Shown here piece by piece: positions 6,936 through 17,344 of a DNA stretch of 64,000 bases. The DNA is from Aggregatimonas sangjinii (GTDB lineage Bacteria; Bacteroidota; Bacteroidia; Flavobacteriales; Flavobacteriaceae): the NCBI RefSeq assembly GCF_005943945.1, contig NZ_CP040710.1, positions 2,181,001 through 2,245,000 on the forward strand, read 5' to 3'. How positions within the stretch are numbered: the first letter of the stretch is position 1; the number at the start of each line of letters is the position of its first letter. A program made the translations under genes and the position numbers. Below the pieces are notes generated by a model that was not told where the DNA came from, searched no databases, and worked only from the letters and a program-made list of their open reading frames with translations.

Positions 6936-9014
6936 ATGCAGTTAAAATTGAATCCACAATTTTTAATAAGTTCCATTGCAATTTTATTTTCACTTTCTTG
7001 TGGAAATGATAACCTAAATACTTCAGTTCAAAGAGTCGTCTCTCAGGATAGTGTGGGATACTGGATTTTAAAGGACAACGCCCAGAATAATACTATTTAT
7101 GAAGAAAATTTGAGAAAGGCACTTTCTGCGGTACAGGAAGAAAAAAACGATTCACTTAAAGCAAATTATGCATCTGATCTTTCTTTGAAGTTTCTGATGA
7201 AAAAAGATTCGATAAATTTTAAAAAAGCCAATAAACTTGCTCTTTTCTCTGCTCAAAAAATTAAAGACTCCTCTAAAATTGCGGCGGCCCACTGGGATGC
7301 AGGCGATTTTTTTAGAGACTACAATGTTGCCGATAGCGCTTATTTCCACTACAATGCGGCGCATAAAATTTATAAAGAACTAAACAAAGACTACAACTCG
7401 GGTCGTATGTTATACAACATGTCTTTGGCCCTGACAACAATTAAGGACTATACAACCGCAGAAACTTATGCTATAGAAGCCATAAAAATTTTTAAACCTT
7501 TGAAAAAACACGACAAATTATATAGTTGCTACAACCATCTAGGAATTGTATCGAATAATTTAAAAGAGTATCAAAAGGCTTTGGAATATCATCAAAAGGC
7601 CCTCGAATTTCTCAAGAAAGCCGATTATAATAGTGTTGATGAAGCGAGGTCTAAAAATAACATTGGGTCTGTTTATCTTGCACAGGACAGATATGAACTC
7701 GCTTTAAAGGAATTTCTGGAAGTGCTTAAATCCGATAGTCTTTTCTTCAAAAATACTAAGTTATATGCCAAAGCGTTGAGCAATGCCGCCTACAGTCGAT
7801 TTAAGTTAAAAGACACCACTGAAGTCCGGGATTTATTTGAAAAGGCCATCGTCATCAAAGATAGCATTAGAGACACCAAAGCCCTTTCCCGCTCATATTA
7901 CACTATGGCGGAGTTCTTGTTATCCAAGAAAGACTCTTCTACTGCACTTAACTTTGCAAAAAAAGCAAAAAAAACATCACAAGCAAGCGACAACAACCTT
8001 AGGGTGCTGGAAACCTTAGGCCTTTTGACGAAAATAGACCCTAAAAACGCTACCGCTTACACCTCTGAATACATTACCCTTAACGACAGCCTACAAATTG
8101 CCGAACGCCGGGCCCGTAACAAATTTGAACGTATCCGTTTTGAAACCAACGAGACCCTCGCCGAAAACGAACTCCTCGCCAGACAAAAGCAATTATGGAC
8201 CGGTATTGCCGCAACATTATTGCTGCTGGCCATTTCGTCTTTTATCATCATAGATCAGCGGCGAAAAAACGAGAAGTTGCGTTTTCAAGAAGAACAGCAG
8301 GCGAGCAATCAAAAAATCTTCAATATGCTACTTAATGAGAAATCGAATATTGAAGAAGGTAAGAAACTCGCCCAAAAACGTATTTCCGAAGAATTGCATG
8401 ACGCCGTACAAGGTCGCATTCAAGGTATTCGAATGCTTTTATTGGGTTTGAATAAGCGCAATACACCTGAAGCAATCGAACAACGAGGCCTTGCTATTTC
8501 CGAGCTACAGGACGTACAAGAAGAAGTAAGGGCTATTTCGCATGAGCTTAGCCATTCGGCCTACCAAAAAATTTATGGTTTTATTACCACCATACAGGAT
8601 TTGTTGAACGATGTTAAGGAAAGTGCGGGACTTCAAAGTTTATTCCTGTTCAATGAAGAAGTCGACTGGGATGGCTTCGATGGCGACGTAAAAATCAACG
8701 TGTACCGAATCATTCAGGAGAGCATCCAAAATTGTGTCAAACATGCCCATGCAAAAAATGTAGAATTGACTTTTAGCATCCAAGAAGATAAGGTATTCAA
8801 AGTAGTTTTGAAGGATGACGGGAAGGGCTTTAAGGTAAAGAACCGTAAAAAAGGTATCGGTATGCGGAATATCAATTCACGGGTGGAAAAATTAAAAGGC
8901 TCGTGGGAAATTAACAGCACAATCGGGGAAGGTACCACGGTAATTTTGTATATTCCTATTAAAAATCATGAACAATTTCATAAAGCTGCGGAAACTATAG
9001 TGGCAGCGTCATAA
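6936..9014 (+). CDS. TPR-containing sensor histidine kinase (HisKA_3 type)
   Basis: A 692-residue kinase. The N terminus has a lipobox-like LSC (Cys22). Residues of about 60-375 are TPR repeats (for example NHLGIVSNNLKEYQKALEYH), probably periplasmic. A membrane helix at about 418-440 is followed by a coiled linker, the HisKA_3 dimerisation box with His488 (SEELHDAVQGRIQ), and an HATPase domain (YRIIQESIQNCVKHAHA, DDGKGF, KGIGMRNI). This is the NarL-type kinase architecture common in Flavobacteriaceae. It is followed after 4 bp by its response regulator. The ligand is unknown; the exported repeat protein next door is one candidate, by position only. Confidence 0.88.
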   Translation: MQLKLNPQFLISSIAILFSLSCGNDNLNTSVQRVVSQDSVGYWILKDNAQNNTIYEENLRKALSAVQEEKNDSLKANYASDLSLKFLMKKDSINFKKANKLALFSAQKIKDSSKIAAAHWDAGDFFRDYNVADSAYFHYNAAHKIYKELNKDYNSGRMLYNMSLALTTIKDYTTAETYAIEAIKIFKPLKKHDKLYSCYNHLGIVSNNLKEYQKALEYHQKALEFLKKADYNSVDEARSKNNIGSVYLAQDRYELALKEFLEVLKSDSLFFKNTKLYAKALSNAAYSRFKLKDTTEVRDLFEKAIVIKDSIRDTKALSRSYYTMAEFLLSKKDSSTALNFAKKAKKTSQASDNNLRVLETLGLLTKIDPKNATAYTSEYITLNDSLQIAERRARNKFERIRFETNETLAENELLARQKQLWTGIAATLLLLAISSFIIIDQRRKNEKLRFQEEQQASNQKIFNMLLNEKSNIEEGKKLAQKRISEELHDAVQGRIQGIRMLLLGLNKRNTPEAIEQRGLAISELQDVQEEVRAISHELSHSAYQKIYGFITTIQDLLNDVKESAGLQSLFLFNEEVDWDGFDGDVKINVYRIIQESIQNCVKHAHAKNVELTFSIQEDKVFKVVLKDDGKGFKVKNRKKGIGMRNINSRVEKLKGSWEINSTIGEGTTVILYIPIKNHEQFHKAAETIVAAS

Positions 9015-9018
9015 ATTT

Positions 9019-9690
9019 ATGGGTAGAACAATTAAAATATTATCGGTAGACGACCATCAGATGACCGCATTGGGGTATAAGTATATTCTCGAAGATGCGG
9101 AATTCGATGACTTTGATGTACGTGTAGATGTGGCCACGGGATATGAGGAAGGTCAAAAGAAAATTGAATTCTCGGCCCGTTCGGTGCGATACGACATTAT
9201 TCTCTTGGATATTTCGCTTTTTCCACCAGAGGCAAAAGACCCCCGTACAGGGGAGGATTTGGGTAAACTGGCCCGCCAACTGGTTCCGGAGAGCAGCATC
9301 GTATTCATGTCCTCCTTTAGCGACAGTTTTCGAATCAATAGCATTTGTCAGGCCGTCGATCCGGAAGGCTATATGGTCAAGTCCGAAATCGATGAACTTT
9401 CCCTTATCGAAATGGTAAAGACCGTAACTACCGCCCCACCTTACTACACACATTTGGCATTGGTAGCGGCAAGAAAAAATATCGCGCAAGATTATAAAAT
9501 TGACAAACTCGATAGAACGCTTCTCTACGAATTATCAATAGGCACCAAGACCAAAGATATGCGTGCTAGAATCCCAGTCTCTATGGCTACCATCGACAAT
9601 CGCAAAAGGGCTCTGAAGATACTCTTCGGTGTAAAGGAAAAAAACGACCTGGCATTGATAGAAGAGGCGAGAAACCGTGGTTTCATTTAG
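9019..9690 (+). CDS. response regulator, NarL/LuxR-like
   Basis: A 223-residue protein with an intact receiver (ILSVDDHQ near the N terminus, acceptor Asp64 in IILLDIS, Lys in MVKSE) and a C-terminal helix-turn-helix region (about 165-220; a divergent LuxR-type ending FGVKEKNDLALIEEARNRGF). It lies 4 bp after the histidine kinase and is its probable partner. The receiver has a longer insert than usual after the Asp loop (FPPEAKDPRTGEDLG), seen in other flavobacterial members of this kinase/regulator group. The target genes cannot be read from sequence. Confidence 0.85.
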   Translation: MGRTIKILSVDDHQMTALGYKYILEDAEFDDFDVRVDVATGYEEGQKKIEFSARSVRYDIILLDISLFPPEAKDPRTGEDLGKLARQLVPESSIVFMSSFSDSFRINSICQAVDPEGYMVKSEIDELSLIEMVKTVTTAPPYYTHLALVAARKNIAQDYKIDKLDRTLLYELSIGTKTKDMRARIPVSMATIDNRKRALKILFGVKEKNDLALIEEARNRGFI

Positions 9691-9720
9691 AAAAAGGCAA
9701 AAAAAAAGGCATTTCGAGAG

Positions 9721-9746
9721 AAAAACCTAATTTTTATAAGGTTTTT
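9721..9746 (+). terminator. probable intrinsic terminator after kinase/regulator operon
   Basis: An inverted repeat AAAAACCT / AGGTTTTT with a ten-base AT loop; the right arm ends in five T. It is AT-rich, so the call is moderate. Confidence 0.5.
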
Positions 9747-9773
9747 ATGTAAGTGGTCAATTGCATTAACAGT

Positions 9774-9781
9774 TAGTTTTG
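9774..9781 (+). promoter_or_regulatory. Bacteroidota -7 element, TAGTTTTG
   Basis: Matches the TAnnTTTG -7 consensus and lies just upstream of the 9785 start codon. No convincing -33 TTTG is seen at the right spacing. Confidence 0.4.
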
Positions 9782-9784
9782 TTA

Positions 9785-10492
9785 ATGTCAAACCACCACA
9801 ACATACCGCTCATGCCATTCAACCTAGAAAATTTCAAAAACCAGCCGCCAATTGTTGTCATTAAAGACGAAGATATTTGTGGCCTTTCGCTTTTTAAAAA
9901 GAGACTGGAACAACTTTTCTTTTCGGATGTAATCATTCGCAATAGTAGTTGTGAGACCCAAATAGCCAAACTGATAATCGAGGTCTCCTGTAATTTTAAT
10001 TTATGGCAGGGTATGTCGCATCTGAAATCCGGCATTTGGGCGCAGTTTAGCAGAACATCGGACAGGCCCGTTAACACATCCGAATTTTACAATCTGGTCA
10101 CTCAATTACAAGACCAAAACGATTTTCCGATCGAGGTAGAGGAAGTCTCGATTATTTTTGAGAATTGCAATGTTATTATCAACCAAATTTACGATTGCAG
10201 TATTCCCGAACAGTTAGATTCTATTCTAACCGAACTGGCCAACCACTACTCTGGGCTTACAAAGGAATTACAAGAAGTTCCCTACGAGATTTTTATTCCG
10301 GTGTTCGAGGAACAAACGAATACTGATGTTTTTTCCGAAACATTGCTACCCAACGTACTCAATGATACCAATAGGAACATCGATTATTTCAATTATTGGG
10401 GCCTTTATTTCAATTCGGATAATGATGCCACAATCTATGATTTCAACGAAAAGGGCATTACAAGCGGGGAGTTGAATATGTTGATTGATTAG
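9785..10492 (+). CDS. hypothetical protein
   Basis: A protein of about 235 residues that I do not recognise. It is mixed alpha/beta in appearance, acidic, without signal peptide or membrane helix, so probably cytoplasmic. The start is uncertain: ATG at 9785 lies 3 bp after a TAGTTTTG element and would give a leaderless message, while ATG at 9812 (MPFNLENF) leaves a short leader. It has several Asn/Asp-rich stretches (NDTNRNIDYFNYWG) and four Cys without a metal-site spacing. It sits alone between the two-component operon and glyA, with glyA convergent to it. Confidence 0.65.
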   Translation: MSNHHNIPLMPFNLENFKNQPPIVVIKDEDICGLSLFKKRLEQLFFSDVIIRNSSCETQIAKLIIEVSCNFNLWQGMSHLKSGIWAQFSRTSDRPVNTSEFYNLVTQLQDQNDFPIEVEEVSIIFENCNVIINQIYDCSIPEQLDSILTELANHYSGLTKELQEVPYEIFIPVFEEQTNTDVFSETLLPNVLNDTNRNIDYFNYWGLYFNSDNDATIYDFNEKGITSGELNMLID

Positions 10493-10515
10493 AGTTATTT
10501 CAAAATAACAAAAGC

Positions 10516-11790
10516 CTACCCGTTAAAAAGTGCCCGGCCTTTCATCATCGCATTCACTTTAACTTTTACACTTGCTTGCACCTCCTCCGTGTCGGGATGG
10601 GTCAAAACTTCGTCCACCAAGTCTACGATAGTGGCCATATCACCTTCTTTAAGTCCGCGGGTAGTAATGGCGGCAGTACCAAATCGTATACCCGATGTTA
10701 CAAACGGTGATTTGTCATCGAATGGAACCATGTTCTTGTTCGCGGTAATATCCGCATTTACCAAAATACGTTCTGCATCCTTACCGGTAATATCTTTATT
10801 TCGGAGATCGATAAGCATCATATGATTGTCCGTACCACCAGAAATAATTTTATAATCCTTTGCCACAAAAGCAGCAGCCATTGCAGCCGCGTTCTTTTTT
10901 ACTTGCAACATATAATGTAGAAAATCGTCGGTCAATGCTTCTCCAAAAGCGATGGCCTTTGCCGCGATGATATGCTCTAAAGGACCACCTTGGTTACCCG
11001 GGAACACAGCAAGGTCTAATAACGCCGACATCTTGCGTAGTTTTCCATTCTTCAGGGTAATACCGAACGGGTTATCAAAATCCTCGCCCATCAATATGAG
11101 TCCCCCTCTAGGGCCTCTTAACGTTTTATGTGTGGTAGTCGTCACAATATGGCAATGGGGAATAGGGTCGCTCAAAATTCCTTTTGCTATCAATCCGGCT
11201 GGATGGGCAATATCAGCCAATAAAAGTGCACCAACGCTATCGGCTATCTTGCGAAAGCGCTCGAAGTCCATATCCCTTGAATAGGCAGATGCACCAGCAA
11301 TGATCATTTTTGGCTTTTCCTTGGTCGCGATTTCCTGAATAGCATCATAGTTGAGCAGACCGGTCTCCTCCTCTACCCCATAAAAAACCGGATTGTACAG
11401 GCGACCTGAAAAGTTTACGGGAGACCCGTGTGTTAAATGTCCGCCATGGGACAGGTCAAAACCCAATATCGTGTCTCCAGGTTGCAGGCATGCATGGTAT
11501 ACCGCCGCATTTGCTTGAGATCCGGAATGCGGCTGCACATTGGCGTAAGCGGCACCAAAAAGTTCTTTGGCCCTATCGATGGCCAGCTGTTCTACGACAT
11601 CAACCACCTCACAACCTCCGTAATACCGTTTTCCAGGATATCCCTCGGCATATTTATTGGTCAGGACCGAACCAGCGGCTTCCATAACCTGCGGACTAGT
11701 AAAATTCTCCGAAGCAATAAGTTCTATACCATTGATCTGGCGTTCTTTTTCTTCTGCTATAAGTTCAAAAATACGAGTGTCGCGTTGCAT
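10516..11790 (-). CDS. glyA: serine hydroxymethyltransferase
   Basis: A 424-residue PLP enzyme interconverting serine plus tetrahydrofolate with glycine plus 5,10-methylene-tetrahydrofolate, the main source of one-carbon units in the cytoplasm. The N-terminal [13 protein letters not shown] and [16 protein letters not shown] motifs are canonical. The PLP lysine lies in [15 protein letters not shown], and length is normal. It is transcribed alone from a probable promoter at 11817-11824, with the hypothetical gene 9785-10492 convergent. Confidence 0.97.
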   Translation of the reverse strand: MQRDTRIFELIAEEKERQINGIELIASENFTSPQVMEAAGSVLTNKYAEGYPGKRYYGGCEVVDVVEQLAIDRAKELFGAAYANVQPHSGSQANAAVYHACLQPGDTILGFDLSHGGHLTHGSPVNFSGRLYNPVFYGVEEETGLLNYDAIQEIATKEKPKMIIAGASAYSRDMDFERFRKIADSVGALLLADIAHPAGLIAKGILSDPIPHCHIVTTTTHKTLRGPRGGLILMGEDFDNPFGITLKNGKLRKMSALLDLAVFPGNQGGPLEHIIAAKAIAFGEALTDDFLHYMLQVKKNAAAMAAAFVAKDYKIISGGTDNHMMLIDLRNKDITGKDAERILVNADITANKNMVPFDDKSPFVTSGIRFGTAAITTRGLKEGDMATIVDLVDEVLTHPDTEEVQASVKVKVNAMMKGRALFNG

Positions 11791-11816
11791 AGTGTGAATT
11801 TAGATGAAATAGGTTG

Positions 11817-11824
11817 CAAAAATA
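11817..11824 (-). promoter_or_regulatory. probable glyA -7 element (TATTTTTG on minus strand)
   Basis: The minus strand reads TATTTTTG, a match to TAnnTTTG, 26 bases before the glyA start codon. This leaves a leader of roughly 20 bases. Confidence 0.5.
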
Positions 11825-12172
11825 CGAATTGATCACTGTTTATTCATTCAAAAAATTGGATTTATTCGGAACTTATCAAATGGAAATTAACAATGTCTTT
11901 CAGGGCGCACCACCAATAATTGAAAGTATTGAAGCGACTAGTAAATGAGAGGATAGATGCTTATCCATTCCAGAAAATAAATAGCATCGAAGAATAATAT
12001 AATCCGAATTCTTAATGTAGTGAAGGTAGACACGAATGCAGGGTGCACGTAGAACACTGGAATACGATAACTCATCGAATAAATACTACAAGCCGTCGAT
12101 TAACGTTAGCAGAAAAACCAATCTTGGCATGGCTGTTGGAATTGTTACTTCACAACGGATAAATCTATCATT
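11825..12172. other. intergenic region between glyA and a lipoprotein gene
   Basis: About 350 bases between divergent genes. It must hold the promoter of the gene at 12173. A 22-codon open frame at 11880-11948 (MEINNVFQGAPPIIESIEAT) looks protein-like but has no start context I trust. I see no RNA gene or repeat. Confidence 0.4.
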
Positions 12173-13357
12173 ATGAAAAAACTACTACTCATCGGAATAG
12201 CAACTTTTTTAGTGGCATGTGGGGGAGTCAAAAAGACCCAAGAGGCTATAAACTTAGGTGATTATGGAAGTGCAATTGATAAATCCATTAAAAATTTGGC
12301 ACAGAACAAAACGAAAAAAGGAAATCAACCCTATATCGTATTGCTGGAGGAAGCATATCGAAAAAATACGGAACGGGAGCTGAAAAACATCGCTTTTCTG
12401 GAGAAAGACGATAATCCGAGTAACTATGAGGCTATATACAACGGTTACAACGACCTCAGAAGCTTTCAGCAACGCATTAAACCACTTCTTCCGCTAACCA
12501 TATTGGAAGAAAACAGAAATGCAAAGTTCAAATTCAGGGACTATAGTGATGATTTGCTCGATGCCAAAGAACAGCTTTCGGAATATCTTTACGATAATGC
12601 CGAGGAGTTGATGAACAATGCCGTCAGTAAATTCGATTTTAGAAAAGCCTATGACGATTTCAAATACCTCAACGAAATCAATCCTGGTTTTGAAGACTCA
12701 GAGCAACTCATGCAAATAGCATACGAAAAGGGTCTTCACTACGTAAAAGTAGCTGTTGTGAACCAAACCCAACAAATAATCCCCGCACGACTGGAGCAAG
12801 ATTTATTGAACTTTAACACCTACGGGCTGGACGAACTTTGGACGAGATATCATACGAACCCACAAGATGATATTATGTACGATTACGATATGAATATCGC
12901 TTTCCGAAGTATCAGTGTTTCCCCGGAGCGCGTGAATGAAAAACAAATCGTAAAGGAAAGGCGGATAAAGGATGGTTATCGCTATGCTACCGATACCGAT
13001 GGGGCTATTGTGAAAGATAGTCTAGGGAATAAAATCAAGGTCGACAGGTTTAAGACCGTGCAGTGCAACTTTTATCAGTTCACGCAATTCAAAACGGCCA
13101 AGGTTGATGGAGCGGTGCATTTCGTTGATTTGCAAACCAAGCAGGAAATAAATTCCTACCCTATCTCAAGCGAATTCGTATTTGAACATGTCTATGCCAA
13201 CTATGATGGGGATAAACGGGCGTTGGATAACGATTTGGTATCATTGCTCAATCTTGCGGAAATACCTTTCCCGACCAATGAACAGATGGTCTATGATGCC
13301 GGCAAAGACCTTAAGATGCGTATAAAGGAAATTTTGAAAAGACAGCGATTCAATTAA
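12173..13357 (+). CDS. conserved lipoprotein, TPR-like
   Basis: A 394-residue protein with a lipoprotein signal ending FLVACGG (Cys16). The mature protein begins with helix-rich segments (KKTQEAINLGDYGSAIDKSI) resembling tetratricopeptide-type helices, and continues with long charged helices and a C-terminal mixed region. It belongs to a type of protein often seen in Flavobacteriaceae, but I cannot name a function. It is probably in the periplasm or at the inner face of the outer membrane. It is flanked by divergent glyA and convergent ytxJ, so it is likely monocistronic. Confidence 0.65.
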   Translation: MKKLLLIGIATFLVACGGVKKTQEAINLGDYGSAIDKSIKNLAQNKTKKGNQPYIVLLEEAYRKNTERELKNIAFLEKDDNPSNYEAIYNGYNDLRSFQQRIKPLLPLTILEENRNAKFKFRDYSDDLLDAKEQLSEYLYDNAEELMNNAVSKFDFRKAYDDFKYLNEINPGFEDSEQLMQIAYEKGLHYVKVAVVNQTQQIIPARLEQDLLNFNTYGLDELWTRYHTNPQDDIMYDYDMNIAFRSISVSPERVNEKQIVKERRIKDGYRYATDTDGAIVKDSLGNKIKVDRFKTVQCNFYQFTQFKTAKVDGAVHFVDLQTKQEINSYPISSEFVFEHVYANYDGDKRALDNDLVSLLNLAEIPFPTNEQMVYDAGKDLKMRIKEILKRQRFN

Positions 13358-13407
13358 AGACTATGCAATAGAGAGATTTTGAAGAAAAAGCTACTATCCA
13401 GCATCAT

Positions 13408-13433
13408 AAAAGCCCCAAAATCGAGGCTTTTTT
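13408..13433. terminator. bidirectional terminator between convergent genes
   Basis: AAAAGCC / GGCTTTT stem with a ten-base loop, T-rich on the right (plus strand) and weaker on the left. It sits between the convergent genes ending at 13357 and 13432. Confidence 0.6.
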
Positions 13434-13848
13434 ACACGTATTTATGTAAATCCAGCTCGGTTATAGCTCCGTGCGATGCATGTGCGACCGCAGTACCATT
13501 TCGAACAATCAACAGTTGGGGCGATTGGTGCATTACTTGAAAAAGATAGCCCGTCTCGTTCGAAACCTCTCGGTAAGCATGCAAATCCAAGTAGTAAAAA
13601 TCCATTTGGCCTTCCTCAAGGTCATAATTACTGTTGAACATGTTCATTACCATTCTGCTAATACCGCAGGTGGTGGAGTGCTTAAAAACAACCTGGGTTT
13701 TCGTTTTCGACCTTTCAACGATTTCATTTAATTGCGCAACCGTGGTCAAAGCCAACCAAGGTACCTTTTTGGTATCTTTTTCCGCGCGCCCTGCAGCAGC
13801 CTCGTCACTTCCGTTACTATTACCGAACAATCCTTTTAAAAATCCCAT
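13432..13848 (-). CDS. ytxJ: bacillithiol-system redox protein YtxJ
   Basis: A 138-residue thioredoxin-fold protein of the YtxJ (monothiol bacilliredoxin-like) family. The active-site region reads VVFKHSTTCGISRM, with a single Cys, as in YtxJ relatives; the cis-Pro segment is QSPQLLIVRNG. It is cytoplasmic and expected to act on bacillithiol mixed disulfides, implying that the organism makes bacillithiol, as many Flavobacteriaceae are thought to. It is divergent from clpB, both possibly stress-induced, and convergent with the upstream lipoprotein gene. Confidence 0.88.
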   Translation of the reverse strand: MGFLKGLFGNSNGSDEAAAGRAEKDTKKVPWLALTTVAQLNEIVERSKTKTQVVFKHSTTCGISRMVMNMFNSNYDLEEGQMDFYYLDLHAYREVSNETGYLFQVMHQSPQLLIVRNGTAVAHASHGAITELDLHKYV

Positions 13849-13930
13849 GTGTTTCTATTAATTTTAATCTAAGTCGAACTTGTTCCCTAAACTTACAAAC
13901 TGTCGAAATGTCCCTTTTTTATTGACTTTG

Positions 13931-13948
13931 ACTGACATTTTGTCTGTC
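13931..13948. promoter_or_regulatory. possible operator between ytxJ and clpB
   Basis: A short inverted repeat GACATTTTGTC lies inside ACTGACATTTTGTCTGTC, about 75 bp before clpB and 90 bp before ytxJ. The symmetry is short and the regulator unknown; the position in a divergent stress-gene region is the main argument. Confidence 0.25.
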
Positions 13949-14018
13949 TTCGTCGCTTGGTAGGGTTGTTGACTTATAGACATCAAAAATAAGCAATAAC
14001 AAAAAAGATATAAGCCAT

Positions 14019-16619
14019 ATGAACTTTAATAATTACACTATAAAATCGCAGGAGGCTGTACAATATGCCCAGCAACTTGCCCAAGAGATGGGACATCAGC
14101 AGATAGAGAACGAACACTTGTTCAAAGCGCTCATGGTCGTTGAAGAAAATGTGATTCCGTTTATCCTAAAAAAATTGAACATAAACACCGCTTTATTAAC
14201 TCAGGTATTGGACAAGGAATTGGAAAGTTTCCCCAAGGTATCGGGTGGTGATATGATGATGGGACGCAATGCCGGAAAATCCTTGAACGAGGCAAGTAGT
14301 ATTGCCAAGAAAATGGACGATGAGTTTGTTTCCATTGAGCATTTGTTACTGGCCATTTTCAAATCGAAAAGTAAAATCGCCCAAATTTTAAAAGATCAGG
14401 GTGCTACGGAGAAAGACCTTGTAGCGGCAATCAACGAATTGCGCAAAGGAGGAAGGGTAACCTCGCAGAGCGCCGAAGAAACGTACAACTCTTTAGAAAA
14501 ATACGCTAAAAACCTGAATCAAATGGCCGATAACGGCAAGCTCGACCCTGTAATCGGTCGTGATGAGGAAATACGGCGCATATTGCAAATATTATCACGG
14601 CGTACCAAAAACAACCCAATGCTCGTAGGTGAACCGGGCGTAGGTAAAACAGCCATCGCCGAAGGCTTGGCCCATCGCATCGTTCAAGGCGATATTCCCG
14701 AAAATCTAAAAGATAAGGTCATCTATTCTTTGGATATGGGGGCATTAATCGCCGGGGCGAAATACAAAGGCGAATTCGAAGAACGGTTAAAAGCCGTTAT
14801 TAAGGAGGTCGTATCCTCCGATGGGGACATCGTACTTTTTATCGATGAGATACACACCCTTGTCGGGGCAGGTGGAGGTCAAGGAGCTATGGACGCAGCG
14901 AATATTCTAAAACCAGCCTTGGCCAGAGGAGAGCTTAGAGCTATTGGCGCTACCACTTTAGACGAATATCAAAAATACTTTGAAAAAGACAAGGCCTTGG
15001 AGCGTCGTTTTCAAAAGGTGGTCGTAAACGAGCCGGACACCGAGAGCGCTATCTCCATTCTCCGCGGAATAAAAGAAAAATATGAGACCCACCATAAAGT
15101 CCGTATCAAGGATGAAGCCGTTATAGCTGCGGTGGAACTTTCACAGCGTTACATTACCAATCGCTTTCTACCCGACAAGGCGATAGATTTGATGGATGAG
15201 GCAGCATCTAAACTGCGCATGGAAATCAATTCAAAACCAGAAGAACTTGATGTTTTGGATCGAAAAATCATGCAGTTGGAAATCGAAATCGAGGCTATTA
15301 AACGGGAAGATGACAAAGCAAAACTCAAGGTTTTGAATGTTGACCTGGCCAATTTGAAAGAGGAAAGAAACGAATTATTCGCGAAATGGGAAAGCGAAAA
15401 GATGGTCGTAGACAATATTCAGAAAACAAAACAGGATATTGAGAATTTTAAGGTCGAGGCCGAACGGGCGGAACGCAATGGCGATTACGGCAAAGTAGCG
15501 GAGCTGCGATACGGAAAAATCAAGGAGGCCAACGAGAAACTGCGGGAGCTGCAAGACGCACTGGCCGAACAACAGCATGCGGGCACTTTAATAAAGGAAG
15601 AGGTTACCAATGAGGATATTGCCGAGGTAGTTGCGAAATGGACCGGTATCCCGGTAGCGAAAATGCTACAAAGTGAAAGGGAAAAGCTTTTGAAACTAGA
15701 AGAGGTACTGCACAAGCGCGTAGTGGGCCAAGAGGAAGCCATACAGGCCGTTTCCGATGCCATTCGTAGAAGCAGGGCGGGTCTTCAGGACACTAAAAAG
15801 CCTATAGGGTCATTTCTTTTCCTAGGAACCACAGGAGTGGGAAAAACGGAACTTACCAAGACCTTGGCCGCTTATCTGTTCGATGATGAAAACGCAATGA
15901 CTCGGATTGACATGAGCGAATACCAAGAACGGCATTCGGTAAGTCGTTTGGTAGGTGCTCCTCCGGGATATGTGGGCTATGATGAAGGGGGACAATTGAC
16001 GGAAGCGGTTCGCCGGCGACCCTACTCCGTGGTGCTGTTGGACGAAATCGAAAAAGCGCATCCGGATACCTTCAATATTCTATTGCAGGTTTTGGACGAA
16101 GGCAGGCTCACCGATAATAAAGGTCGGGTTGCCGATTTTAAGAACAGTATCATTATTATGACCAGTAATATGGGAAGTCATATCATTCAGGAAAGATTCG
16201 AGAACACCAAGGATATCGACAGTGCAGCGGAAGCCGCTCGTGTAGAGGTGCTTGGCTTACTACGCCAAACCATACGGCCGGAATTTCTGAACCGCATCGA
16301 TGATATCATTATGTTCACTCCGCTTAGCGAAGTGGATATTACTAAGATCGTAGACTTGCAACTAGGGCAATTGAAGAAAATGTTGGCCAAGCAACATATC
16401 ACTATCGATGCCACCGATGAAGCTATAGCGCAAATAGCGCGGAAAGGGTACGAACCGCAGTATGGAGCACGACCAATCAAAAGAGTCATTCAGAAACTTG
16501 TTTTGAACGAGCTTTCAAAAGAGCTTCTAAGCGGAAAGATAAGTGCCGATAGTATCGTTTTAATCGATTCTTTCGATGATCAATTGGTATTTCGAAATCA
16601 GAATGAAATGGTGAATTAG
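14019..16619 (+). CDS. clpB: ATP-dependent chaperone ClpB
   Basis: An 866-residue Hsp100 disaggregase that works with DnaK to solubilise aggregated proteins in the cytoplasm. The Clp N domain is at about 1-145. The first AAA module has Walker A GEPGVGKT and Walker [13 protein letters not shown] long middle coiled coil (about 400-530) is diagnostic of ClpB rather than ClpA or ClpC. The second AAA module has GTTGVGKTE and [11 protein letters not shown], followed by a C-terminal D2-small domain. Length is normal. It is followed by a terminator, so monocistronic. Confidence 0.97.
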   Translation: MNFNNYTIKSQEAVQYAQQLAQEMGHQQIENEHLFKALMVVEENVIPFILKKLNINTALLTQVLDKELESFPKVSGGDMMMGRNAGKSLNEASSIAKKMDDEFVSIEHLLLAIFKSKSKIAQILKDQGATEKDLVAAINELRKGGRVTSQSAEETYNSLEKYAKNLNQMADNGKLDPVIGRDEEIRRILQILSRRTKNNPMLVGEPGVGKTAIAEGLAHRIVQGDIPENLKDKVIYSLDMGALIAGAKYKGEFEERLKAVIKEVVSSDGDIVLFIDEIHTLVGAGGGQGAMDAANILKPALARGELRAIGATTLDEYQKYFEKDKALERRFQKVVVNEPDTESAISILRGIKEKYETHHKVRIKDEAVIAAVELSQRYITNRFLPDKAIDLMDEAASKLRMEINSKPEELDVLDRKIMQLEIEIEAIKREDDKAKLKVLNVDLANLKEERNELFAKWESEKMVVDNIQKTKQDIENFKVEAERAERNGDYGKVAELRYGKIKEANEKLRELQDALAEQQHAGTLIKEEVTNEDIAEVVAKWTGIPVAKMLQSEREKLLKLEEVLHKRVVGQEEAIQAVSDAIRRSRAGLQDTKKPIGSFLFLGTTGVGKTELTKTLAAYLFDDENAMTRIDMSEYQERHSVSRLVGAPPGYVGYDEGGQLTEAVRRRPYSVVLLDEIEKAHPDTFNILLQVLDEGRLTDNKGRVADFKNSIIIMTSNMGSHIIQERFENTKDIDSAAEAARVEVLGLLRQTIRPEFLNRIDDIIMFTPLSEVDITKIVDLQLGQLKKMLAKQHITIDATDEAIAQIARKGYEPQYGARPIKRVIQKLVLNELSKELLSGKISADSIVLIDSFDDQLVFRNQNEMVN

Positions 16620-16636
16620 CACCGATTTAATAAATT

Positions 16637-16668
16637 AAAAAGGATGTCAGAAATGGCATCCTTTTTTT
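16637..16668 (+). terminator. clpB terminator
   Basis: A hairpin AAAAAGGATGTC / GGCATCCTTTTT (one G-U pair) with a short loop AGAAAT and a run of seven T, 17 bp after the clpB stop. Confidence 0.85.
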
Positions 16669-16703
16669 GTATTATTAAGATACCATACAGTATATAATTT
16701 TTT

Positions 16704-16711
16704 TATATTTG
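16704..16711 (+). promoter_or_regulatory. -7 element TATATTTG before tetR-type gene
   Basis: Matches TAnnTTTG, 19 bases before the ATG at 16731, leaving a short leader. Confidence 0.5.
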
Positions 16712-16730
16712 TGAGACCAATATTCGCTCT

Positions 16731-17327
16731 ATGACCACCAAAGCTGAGAGAACCACAGCATTCATAATAGAAACCGTTGCGCCAGTCTTCAATAAACATG
16801 GCTATATCGGCACTAGTATGAGTGATCTTACGGAAGCTACAGGCCTCACTAAAGGGGCGCTTTACGGTAATTTTGAAAATAAGGAAGCCCTGGCTTTGGC
16901 CGCTTTTGAATACAATAGCAAGATGTTATTGACGACCCTCGATGAGCAATTGGCAGGAGGTGATAGTGCTTTGGAACGTATTGGCTCATTATTGAATTTT
17001 TATCGCAACTATAGCGAATATAATGAACCCATGGGCGGATGCCCCATACTGAATGTCGGTGTTGACAGCAAGCACAATAATCGCCTGCTAAATGCCGCTG
17101 CACGGGAAACCATTGGTATTATCGAGGGCAAAATAGCGCTGGTGCTGGAGAATGGTGCCAATAATAAAGAATTCAAATTACCGGTTACCCCATTACAATT
17201 TGCAAAGCAACTGTACACCATGCTGCAAGGTGCTGTTGCCATGGCTACAATGACCGGAGACCATAAGTACCTGGTGAATACTATCGCCTATCTCGACCAA
17301 CTCGTCAAACGAGAACTTAAAAAGTGA
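16731..17327 (+). CDS. TetR/AcrR family transcriptional regulator
   Basis: A 198-residue repressor-type protein. The N-terminal helix-turn-helix (about 8-55) reads HGYIGTSMSDLTEATGLTKG, then YGNFENKEALALAAF, the classic TetR pattern. The C-terminal ligand domain contains an MGGCPILN segment, typical of a TetR subgroup with a conserved Cys that often controls electrophile or quinone responses in other bacteria; that role is inference. No obvious target lies next to it: clpB ends upstream and the downstream gene is convergent. Confidence 0.88.
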   Translation: MTTKAERTTAFIIETVAPVFNKHGYIGTSMSDLTEATGLTKGALYGNFENKEALALAAFEYNSKMLLTTLDEQLAGGDSALERIGSLLNFYRNYSEYNEPMGGCPILNVGVDSKHNNRLLNAAARETIGIIEGKIALVLENGANNKEFKLPVTPLQFAKQLYTMLQGAVAMATMTGDHKYLVNTIAYLDQLVKRELKK

Positions 17328-17344
17328 TTTTTCTTCAGGTCTAA

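Noticed and set aside
9040-9489. 149-codon minus-strand frame opposite the response regulator
   Set aside because: It lies wholly inside a clear response-regulator gene and shows no recognisable motif.
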